From Lactobacillus gasseri ATCC 33323 = JCM 1131 (GTDB lineage Bacteria > Bacillota > Bacilli > Lactobacillales > Lactobacillaceae), in assembly GCF_000014425.1 (NCBI RefSeq), contig NC_008530.1, positions 558,001 to 622,000 of the forward strand: 64,000 nucleotides of DNA, written 5' to 3'. A model generated the notes under the pieces. That model ran no database searches and was not told where the DNA came from. It saw only the letters and a program-made list of their open reading frames with translations. Shown piece by piece: positions 54,289-59,262 of this stretch (position 1 is its first letter; every line of letters starts with the position of its first letter). Position numbers and translations under genes: made by a program.

Positions 54289-54819
54289 GTGTATCAGATT
54301 GACTTAGGATTACAGCCAAATTTAAGGGCTACAGCTAAAAGGGTGGATAAGTTCCTGACTATTAATTTTCAGAGCTATCTTAATTTAGCTGGCTTACATC
54401 GTAATCAGCTTACAAGCCCTCAATTATCTTTTGCACCTGGATCGACAAACAAAAATGGCGTTGAAAAGAACTTTATTGACGAAGCACAAGACGATATTGA
54501 TATTGCTGATCCTGCTAGGAAGGTCTGTGCAGCGATTTATCGGACGATGGATAATTGCACTGATACATCATTAAAGCCTTACAGACGTATCTTAATTGGA
54601 ACTTACATTGACCAGTTACGTATCGTTGATGTAGCAGCTACAGTTAATTTGTCGACTAGGTCAATTGATACTAAGAAGATTAATGCTCAGTGTGAGTTCG
54701 CTGATAGATGGCTTTACTGGAAAAAATACTTTGGTGTTAATGATTTACCCGACTTAAGAGTTTTCAGTCAAAAGGTCAAAACAGTATGGCCGGATAAAAT
54801 TAAGATCCGGAAAAATTAG
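54289..54819 (+). CDS. ArpU-family late transcription regulator
   Basis: 176 residues; in Firmicute phages ArpU/RinA-type proteins close the early region and switch on packaging and structural genes. The C-terminal part has a sigma-like helix-turn-helix ('RILIGTYIDQLRIVDVAATV', 'NLSTRSIDTKKINAQCEFAD'). GTG 54289 follows GAGGGAG. Its position just before the non-coding region and the terminase genes fits. Phased 11-bp repeats begin 5 bp after the stop. Confidence 0.83.
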   Translation: MYQIDLGLQPNLRATAKRVDKFLTINFQSYLNLAGLHRNQLTSPQLSFAPGSTNKNGVEKNFIDEAQDDIDIADPARKVCAAIYRTMDNCTDTSLKPYRRILIGTYIDQLRIVDVAATVNLSTRSIDTKKINAQCEFADRWLYWKKYFGVNDLPDLRVFSQKVKTVWPDKIKIRKN

Positions 54820-54823
54820 TCGT

Positions 54824-54860
54824 GCGTAAAGCTTGCGTAAACCTTGCGCGCTGCTTGCGT
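54824..54860 (+). repeat. 11-bp phased repeats after the late regulator
   Basis: GCGTAAAGCTT, GCGTAAACCTT, GCGCGCTGCTT, then GCGTT: three full units and a partial one, exactly 11 bp apart. One-helix-turn spacing is typical of protein-binding arrays, such as the target of the late regulator or a pac-type site. Confidence 0.65.
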
Positions 54861-54883
54861 TCATTTCATGATAAATTGTTATT

Positions 54884-54920
54884 GTCGAAAGATTAGACGT
54901 GGTGGTTACGATCTTTCGAC
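54884..54920 (+). ncRNA. Perfect 10-bp hairpin
   Basis: GTCGAAAGAT / ATCTTTCGAC around a 17-nt loop, with no T-run after it, so not an intrinsic terminator. A related TTTGAAAG / CTTTCGAAA hairpin follows at 54945-54967. Confidence 0.5.
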
Positions 54921-55013
54921 TTCACCTTGATACGTGCGGTACGTTTGAAAGAATATCTCCTTTCGAAATTAATACAAGATCTTAATTTGTTCGGTAAGTA
55001 ACAGATTAAAAGT

Positions 55014-55061
55014 AACCGTTCTTGGTAGACGTTAGCAGTCGTTCAATTCGACTGGCGGTTA
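55014..55061 (+). tRNA. tRNA-like minihelix (acceptor plus T-arm only)
   Basis: Seven-bp acceptor AACCGTT / GGCGGTT (two G-U pairs), canonical T-arm AGTCG-TTCAATT-CGACT placed directly before the 3' acceptor strand, and discriminator A. Only 16 nt (CTTGGTAGACGTTAGC) replace the D-arm and anticodon arm, so it cannot decode. A deletion remnant or a tRNA mimic. Confidence 0.5.
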
Positions 55062-55172
55062 TAGCCTGACTAAACTCAGGCGATAAACATTCCTCTAAAT
55101 GACTTTTATTTTTAGTTTTTAGCTTACAATTCTTTTATTTTTTACTTTTTCTTATTTATTTGACTCAGGCAC

Positions 55173-55197
55173 TCAGGTTCGAATCCTGATTGCTTGA
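55173..55197 (+). ncRNA. Isolated tRNA T-arm and 3' acceptor-like piece
   Basis: TCAGG-TTCGAAT-CCTGA is a perfect T-arm followed by TTGCTTG-A as 3' acceptor and discriminator. No matching 5' acceptor strand was found in the preceding 150 bp, so it looks like a 3' tRNA fragment. Confidence 0.45.
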
Positions 55198-55253
55198 TAG
55201 CCTAGGCGGTAGTCCATTATTGGCTATTGTATATAATAGTTGCCTAGGTAAAT

Positions 55254-55345
55254 GACGCCTATGCCATGACCCTCAACGGTTTCGAGGAGAGCGTGGGAAG
55301 AGCTGGGGCGTTGTTGGCTGGCCCGCAGCAGCAACTGCCGTGGGT
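55254..55345 (+). ncRNA. GC-rich island, probable structured RNA
   Basis: By hand count about 60 of 92 bases are G or C, against roughly one third in the flanks. It contains CCTC/GAGG and GTTGTTG/CAGCAAC hairpins. High GC in AT-rich DNA without a coding frame of normal composition is a known mark of structural RNA. The sequence does not look like RNase P, tmRNA, 6S or SRP RNA. Confidence 0.5.
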
Positions 55346-55429
55346 AGAGTGGCACAATTTGGAATTTAGAAAGAAAAGAGGAATTTTCTTTCACAACTAT
55401 GTAGCGGGGTTCAATTCCTCGCCTGCCCA
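55342..55429 (+). tRNA. tRNA-like element, degenerate middle
   Basis: Acceptor GGGTAGA / CCTGCCC (one wobble, one mismatch), T-arm CGGGG-TTCAATT-CCTCG in exact register with the acceptor, discriminator A. The 56 nt between contain a 9-bp hairpin (GAAAGAAAA / TTTTCTTTC) but no proper D-arm or 7-nt anticodon loop, so no amino acid can be assigned. The ORFs on both strands here are artefacts of the T-arm. Confidence 0.45.
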
Positions 55430-55548
55430 TTGCCTGTCGGAAAGCAGGCGTAAAAATAATATTATTTAGATCACGAATATATTTTGTTTGTCTGATTTTA
55501 ATTTACAGAATTGCATCTGGTTTAGCTCTGTACCTAACAGAGCATTCT

Positions 55549-55621
55549 AGGACTATAGCCAAATTGGTAAGGCATCAGGTTTTGATCCTGTGTATTGTTG
55601 GTTCGAGCCCAGCTAGTCCTA
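55549..55621 (+). tRNA. tRNA-Gln (anticodon TTG)
   Basis: Complete cloverleaf: acceptor AGGACTA / TAGTCCT, D-arm in TAGCCAAATTGGTAAGGCA (the usual bacterial tRNA-Gln layout), anticodon loop TTTTGAT with TTG, T-arm GTTGG-TTCGAGC-CCAGC, discriminator A. CCA is not encoded. Anticodon stem position 27-43 is a T-T mismatch. Just upstream (55520-55543) a D-arm-like GCTC...GAGC element may be another tRNA fragment. Confidence 0.88.
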
Positions 55622-55676
55622 TAGATTAGCTCGTTTTTTGTTTTATAGTGTTTATTTCAAGGAATAGGAGTTAAGT

Positions 55677-55961
55677 ATGAAAGTTGAGACAGTTTCAATT
55701 AATAAGATTAAACCTTATGAGAACAACCCTAGAAATAATGATGATGCAGTTGACGCTGTAGCTAATTCTATTAAGGAATTTGGCTGGCAACAGCCCATAG
55801 TTGTCGATAATGGGGGGGTAATCATAGCTGGTCATACACGGTACAAGGCTGCTAAGAAATTGGGCTATAAAGAAGTTCCAATTGTGGTTGCAGATAGCTT
55901 CGATTACTGGCAAAGGTTTAATAACTGTGAACCTATTGTTGATCTTCATAAATATAAGTAA
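55677..55961 (+). CDS. Short ParB/Srx-fold nuclease-like protein
   Basis: 94 residues. It has a clear ParB N-terminal domain: 'INKIKPYENNPRNNDDAVDA', 'SIKEFGWQQPIVVDNGGVII' and the G-H-T-R box 'AGHTRYKAAKKLG'. Phage relatives usually continue into a helical or methylase domain after 'VPIVVAD'; here the frame ends after an unrelated 'SFDYWQRFNNCEPIVDLHKY' tail, so it may be a truncated gene. AGGAGTTAAGT precedes the ATG. It sits between the tRNA-like region and a second non-coding region. Confidence 0.72.
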   Translation: MKVETVSINKIKPYENNPRNNDDAVDAVANSIKEFGWQQPIVVDNGGVIIAGHTRYKAAKKLGYKEVPIVVADSFDYWQRFNNCEPIVDLHKYK

Positions 55962-56023
55962 GGGTACTTTGAAGGTATAATTATGGTACTTCAATAGTCT
56001 TTAGGTATGGTTAAATATATATT

Positions 56024-56047
56024 GTGAGTTAATGAAAATTAATTCAC
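56024..56047 (+). ncRNA. 10-bp hairpin with GAAA tetraloop
   Basis: GTGAGTTAAT-GAAA-ATTAATTCAC: ten continuous pairs (one G-U) capped by a GNRA tetraloop and without a T-run. An RNA structural element rather than a terminator. Confidence 0.55.
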
Positions 56048-56159
56048 CGCATTAATAGAATTCCTCTCTATATTTATGTATTTAACATTTAGGCTATTGC
56101 TCTGTGTTAGCTGCGCATACATGCATTCTTTAAGAATGTCCTTTAAGAGCATAATTATG

Positions 56160-56206
56160 ATTAGCTTTAGTTTTGAAATGCTTAGTTTTAAGCCACTAAG
56201 GCTAAT
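56160..56206 (+). ncRNA. 11-bp stem with inner hairpin
   Basis: ATTAGCTTTAG / CTAAGGCTAAT (one G-U pair) encloses a smaller GCTT/AAGC hairpin. No T-run follows; it stops 6 bp before the tRNA-like element. Confidence 0.5.
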
Positions 56207-56212
56207 CTTTAT

Positions 56213-56294
56213 AGCAACTTAGTTCAATGGGAGAACAAAGCGTGTACAGTTAAACAATGTGCTTGAGAAGGTGGTTCGATTCCATCAGTTGCTG
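56213..56294 (+). tRNA. tRNA-like element with enlarged anticodon arm
   Basis: Perfect acceptor AGCAACT / AGTTGCT, D-arm GTTC-AATGGGA-GAAC, T-arm GGTGG-TTCGATT-CCATC, all in correct register, and a normal 5-nt variable loop. The anticodon arm is 27 nt instead of 17: stem AAGCG/TGCTT (extendable by weak pairs) and a 17-nt loop TGTACAGTTAAACAATG. No standard anticodon can be read, although GTT (Asn) is present in the loop. Confidence 0.5.
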
Positions 56295-56317
56295 TAGTCC
56301 TTTTTAGGACTAAATAA

Positions 56318-56392
56318 TTCCATTCGTTTCAAAAAGTCAAGTCTTTTAATTAGGCTTGACTTTTTTATAATTATTTTTGAAACGAATGGAGG
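56318..56392 (+). promoter_or_regulatory. Attenuator-like nested repeat covering the next gene's ribosome site
   Basis: CCATTCGTTTCAAAAA (56320-56335) and TTTTTGAAACGAATGG (56374-56389) are a perfect 16-bp inverted repeat. Between them lies a terminator hairpin (AAAGTCAAG / CTTGACTTT with T-run). The right arm runs into GGAGG (56388-56392), the Shine-Dalgarno of the gene at 56402. The same A-tract can pair with either the terminator T-run or the outer arm. Confidence 0.75.
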
Positions 56393-56401
56393 CTAAATAA
56401 A

Positions 56402-57019
56402 ATGAATGTTTTTACAAATAATATTATTGATGGTTATATAAGATGGAATAAAAACAATATGATTAGCAAAAATTTTACATGCGGTTACTGTGGAGCGTAT
56501 GTTTCTAGTGATAAAGGAATGCCTCTTGTAGATCAAGGTAGAGTAAATCCGACAGAAAGTATTGGTGTGTATATATGTACTAATTGTTATATGCCTACTT
56601 TTATTTATGATGATATTCAAGTACCAGGAAATAGATATGGGGTAGCAGTTAGTGGAGTTCCTAAAGATGTAAACGATGTTTATGAAGAAGCTAGAAGTTG
56701 TTACGGTGCAAATGCTTTTACTGGAGTAGTTCTATTGTGCAGAAAGTTATTAATGCATGTTGCTGTAGATTTAGGGGCTAAAGATAATCTTAAATTTGTT
56801 GAATATGTAAATTATTTAAATGAGAATCATTTTGTAAGTGTTAAAAGTCATGATTGGGTTGATCAAATTCGAAAATACGGCAACGAAGCAACTCATGAAA
56901 TACAAGTTAATACTAAAGAAGATGCACAAAAGATTATAAAGTTTTGCGAAATGATATTAAAAATGAATTATGAATATCCTTCGGAGATAAATGATTCGAA
57001 TGATGGGAAAAATAATTAA
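56402..57019 (+). CDS. DUF4145-domain protein with zinc-ribbon start
   Basis: 205 residues. A zinc-ribbon-like pair (C-G-Y-C near residue 28, C-T-N-C near 60) precedes the DUF4145 helical domain ('EARSCYGANAFTGVVLLCRK', 'WVDQIRKYGNEATHEIQVNT'). DUF4145 occurs in restriction and other defence proteins, but its biochemical role is unknown. Its ribosome site is inside the inverted repeat described just upstream, and no promoter was seen after the terminator, so expression should need read-through. AT-rich composition and position suggest an accessory (moron) gene. Confidence 0.8.
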   Translation: MNVFTNNIIDGYIRWNKNNMISKNFTCGYCGAYVSSDKGMPLVDQGRVNPTESIGVYICTNCYMPTFIYDDIQVPGNRYGVAVSGVPKDVNDVYEEARSCYGANAFTGVVLLCRKLLMHVAVDLGAKDNLKFVEYVNYLNENHFVSVKSHDWVDQIRKYGNEATHEIQVNTKEDAQKIIKFCEMILKMNYEYPSEINDSNDGKNN

Positions 57020-57182
57020 TTTTATAATGACTAGTCGAAAGGCCAGCTCTTTTTTTATGAAGGCTTTTATGAAATTTTTAGCAGTAGTTCTAAAATATTT
57101 ACCATTGTTGGACTTAGTTAGCTTAAATTTATATTCATCTCAAAGAATAAATCCTATTATTTCGAAATTGATTTTTTTATAA
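56991..57182 (+). CDS. Possible 63-residue hydrophobic protein
   Basis: Overlaps the end of the DUF4145 gene. It has a basic start and a hydrophobic middle ('FFMKAFMKFLAVVLKYLPLL'). GGAG lies 4 bases before the ATG, closer than ideal. It could be a membrane partner of the DUF4145 protein or a chance frame. Confidence 0.3.
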   Translation: MIRMMGKIINFIMTSRKASSFFMKAFMKFLAVVLKYLPLLDLVSLNLYSSQRINPIISKLIFL

Positions 57183-57201
57183 TTGTTATTGAGGTGATTT
57201 T

Positions 57202-57858
57202 ATGACTGCTTTAAATGCTGAAATTAGTCCTAATAGTATTATTTTATCTATGGATACTTTAGCATCGAGAAAAAACAACAACGGAAAAACTATTCCATCT
57301 TACTTTACTCAAAAATTTGAATATTATCCTTTTACTCAAAGCATATTGTGTGGAACTGGAGATTTTTCAATTATTAGACTAGCTTTTGATAGATCTAGAT
57401 CAATTTTATCGAAAGAAGTTAAAACATTTAGTCTAATAATTCGAGATGTTTTAAAAAATAATATTGAAAAAGTAAATACAGACACAACAATTTATATCTT
57501 CGGCTTTGATGAAGATATGAATACACATGCTTATGCTCTTAGGAGCACTAATAAATTTGGTATTCAGGAGATCGCAAGTTATTCAAATCCTAATTGGATA
57601 TTAAAGCCTCAGTGTGAAGAAGCGATAGATTATTTGCTTAATAGCGATTCAAATAATAAAATTCATATATTCAAAGAACTAATGAAAATCGAAAAAAATA
57701 TTGACGACAAAAAAACTAAAGAAAGGGTTGGGATTGGTGGTCAAAATATTTTAATTAATTTAGTAGCTAAAGATGGAGAGATATTATCTAGCATTAATAT
57801 AATTGATGAATTTGAAGATTACGATAAACAATATAAGTTTTGTCTGGAAAATTTATGA
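57202..57858 (+). CDS. Ntn-hydrolase (proteasome beta/HslV)-like prophage protein
   Basis: 218 residues of no family I can name with certainty. The N-terminus, MTALNAEISPNSIILSMDTL, follows the HslV/proteasome pattern: Thr right after Met, two strands, then Asp at position 17 once Met is removed. It continues with a Lys before a strand ('QKFEYYP'), the 'ILCGTGDFSIIRLAFDRSRS' segment (compare the A-G-G-T-A-D-A helix of HslV) and a late 'VGIGGQNILINLVAKDGE' (compare I-G-S-G-G). This suggests an N-terminal-Thr amidohydrolase or a non-catalytic relative. GAGGTG lies 6 bases before the ATG. Follows the DUF4145 gene and ends at a terminator. Confidence 0.6.
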   Translation: MTALNAEISPNSIILSMDTLASRKNNNGKTIPSYFTQKFEYYPFTQSILCGTGDFSIIRLAFDRSRSILSKEVKTFSLIIRDVLKNNIEKVNTDTTIYIFGFDEDMNTHAYALRSTNKFGIQEIASYSNPNWILKPQCEEAIDYLLNSDSNNKIHIFKELMKIEKNIDDKKTKERVGIGGQNILINLVAKDGEILSSINIIDEFEDYDKQYKFCLENL

Positions 57859-57863
57859 TTTTT

Positions 57864-57890
57864 AAGTCAGCATAAGCTGACTTTTATTTT
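57864..57890 (+). terminator. Terminator before the packaging genes
   Basis: AAGTCAGC-ATAA-GCTGACTT, a perfect 8-bp stem with tetraloop, then TTTATTTTG. It separates the accessory genes from the terminase operon. Confidence 0.9.
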
Positions 57891-57918
57891 GTCTAAATTA
57901 AGGTGGTGGTGAGATGTT

Positions 57919-58440
57919 TTGGAACGGAAGTTAACAACTAAACAAAAAATATTTTGTGATGAGTATATAAAGTCTGGGAATGCTAAAGAGGCAGCCATTA
58001 AAGCGGGATATTCTCCAAAAACTGCTAAATCAATTGGTCAGGAAAACCTGACTAAACCTGACCTGAAAGCTTATATTGACGCTAAAATGGCTGAAATTGA
58101 GTCACATAAGATCGCTGATGCTAAAGAAGTGTTGGAATTTTATACTAAAGTACTCCGAGATGAAGTTGTTGAAGAAGTTCCAATGTCTACTGCTGATGAT
58201 GTGGTTGTAATCAAAAAGAAGCCTTCTTTCAAGGACAAAATTACAGCTTCAAAAGAAATTATGAAGCGCTATCCATTAGTCGATCCTATTGAGAAACAAA
58301 AACTTCAAAAACTTATTGCAGATACTCGTATATCGGAAGCAAAGGCTACAGTTGCTGAACGATTAGGCAATGAAAGTGATGACAAGCTTGATGAACTTAT
58401 GGATAAGTTGATAAAAGCAAGTGAAAAGTCCCAAGAATGA
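57919..58440 (+). CDS. terS: Terminase small subunit
   Basis: 173-residue DNA-recognition subunit of the packaging motor. The N-terminal HTH domain 'LTTKQKIFCDEYIKSGNAKE' with 'AAIKAGYSPKTAKSIGQENL' is the Terminase_2 (PF03592) signature, and the rest is helical oligomerisation. It starts at TTG 57919 behind GGTGGTGAG. A homing endonuclease gene now separates it from terL. Confidence 0.9.
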   Translation: MERKLTTKQKIFCDEYIKSGNAKEAAIKAGYSPKTAKSIGQENLTKPDLKAYIDAKMAEIESHKIADAKEVLEFYTKVLRDEVVEEVPMSTADDVVVIKKKPSFKDKITASKEIMKRYPLVDPIEKQKLQKLIADTRISEAKATVAERLGNESDDKLDELMDKLIKASEKSQE

Positions 58441-58473
58441 AGATGGTATAATTATTATGAAAATAAAAAAAGC

Positions 58474-58525
58474 CCTAGCGGTGCTGGTGACACCCTAGAG
58501 CTAGGTAATCATAGAAAGGTATGAT
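58474..58525 (+). promoter_or_regulatory. Leader hairpins of the homing endonuclease gene, with SD in a loop
   Basis: First element CCTAGC-GGTG / CACC ... GCTAGG (58474-58505, 5-nt bulge). Second element ATCATA-GAAAGG-TATGAT (58508-58525), a perfect 6-bp stem whose loop holds the ribosome site of the gene at 58529. A TATAAT at 58446-58451 may belong to a local promoter. Free-standing homing endonuclease genes of phage T4 use similar hairpins to limit translation. Confidence 0.65.
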
Positions 58526-58528
58526 CAC

Positions 58529-59260
58529 ATGAATAATAATATAGAAATTTGGAAAGACGTTCAAGGCTATGAGGGGCTTTATCAGGTGTCAAATCTTGGA
58601 AGAGTAAAAAGTTTGTATAAAAATACTAAGATTCTTATGCCTAGATTAAATAACCGTGGGTATCAGTATGTAATGTTTTTTAAAGACAAAAAATATAAGC
58701 ATTTTTTAGTTCATAGATTAGTAGCACAAGCTTTTATCCCTAATCCTAATAAGTTACCTCAAGTAAATCATATTGATGAAAATAAAGAAAACAATTGTAT
58801 TAGCAATTTAGAATGGTGTACAAACATTTATAACAATCTATATCGTGGCAAAGTTAAAAGAGCTGGAATAAAGAACGGTATATGTGTTGCTCAATATAAT
58901 TTAAAAGGCAAATTAGTTAAAGTGTGGAATTCTGCGCATGAAGCTTCTAAAGAAGGCTACAATGCTAGCCACATAAGAGAGTGTTGCTTAGGACAAGCAC
59001 AAACTCATAATAATTATATGTGGCGATCAGTCAGTAACAATCATGTAATTAAAAAGATTGAGCCATATCAAAAAACAAGTTTTACTAATCGTTCAGATTT
59101 AAGTGAAAACATTGGTCAATATGATATTGATGGCAATTTGATAAAGGTTTGGCCATCAATAAGAGAAGCTTCAAGAAAAGGATTCGATCGTAGCAGTATT
59201 TCATATCATATAAAAAATAAAAAACCATATAAAGGTTATATTTGGAATTTAATGAAATAA
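58529..59260 (+). CDS. HNH homing endonuclease with NUMOD4 and two NUMOD1 motifs
   Basis: 243 residues: NUMOD4 ('[20 protein letters not shown]', ~6-26), HNH_3 nuclease core ('[12 protein letters not shown]', '[20 protein letters not shown]', ~70-105), then two NUMOD1 DNA-binding motifs ('[20 protein letters not shown]' and '[20 protein letters not shown]'). A selfish gene sitting between terS and terL. It ends 2 bp before the terL start codon, so the endonuclease message continues into terL. Confidence 0.93.
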   Translation: MNNNIEIWKDVQGYEGLYQVSNLGRVKSLYKNTKILMPRLNNRGYQYVMFFKDKKYKHFLVHRLVAQAFIPNPNKLPQVNHIDENKENNCISNLEWCTNIYNNLYRGKVKRAGIKNGICVAQYNLKGKLVKVWNSAHEASKEGYNASHIRECCLGQAQTHNNYMWRSVSNNHVIKKIEPYQKTSFTNRSDLSENIGQYDIDGNLIKVWPSIREASRKGFDRSSISYHIKNKKPYKGYIWNLMK

Positions 59261-59262
59261 TA

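Larger units (their letters stand above)
54820..55676. other. 857-bp non-coding, structured region with tRNA-like elements
   Basis: No credible protein gene. Seen within it: 11-bp phased repeats, a perfect 10-bp hairpin, a 48-nt tRNA-like minihelix, a D-arm-like hairpin (GCCTGA/TCAGGC, 55063-55080), an isolated T-arm, an imperfect CCTAGGC/GCCTAGG stem (55200-55248), a GC-rich island, a larger tRNA-like element and a good tRNA-Gln. From memory, L. johnsonii prophages were reported with tRNA genes between replication and packaging genes; this fits. Confidence 0.75.
55962..56400. other. 440-bp non-coding region rich in hairpins
   Basis: No protein gene. Contains: TTGAAG/CTTCAA hairpin (55971-55996); a GAAA-tetraloop hairpin (56024-56047); TGCTCT/AGAGCA enclosing a CATTCTT/AAGAATG hairpin (56099-56150); an 11-bp stem (56160-56206); a tRNA-like element (56213-56294); AGTCCT/AGGACT (56296-56311); and the attenuator-like repeat before the next gene. 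Confidence 0.7.

Noticed and set aside
54790-54810. CCGGAT/ATCCGG hairpin at the end of the late-regulator gene as a terminator
   Set aside because: Only 6 bp, inside the coding end and followed by A-rich rather than T-rich sequence.
55224-55469. Overlapping ORFs on both strands (67-68 residues) across the GC-rich tRNA-like stretch
   Set aside because: No ribosome sites; the minus-strand product contains the G-I-E-P-R string that arises when a tRNA T-arm is translated backwards. The DNA is better explained as RNA-coding.
54820-55621. A group I intron splitting a tRNA
   Set aside because: I looked for 5' and 3' tRNA halves with matching acceptor strands around the GC-rich island and for a conserved intron core; the halves do not pair and no core was evident.
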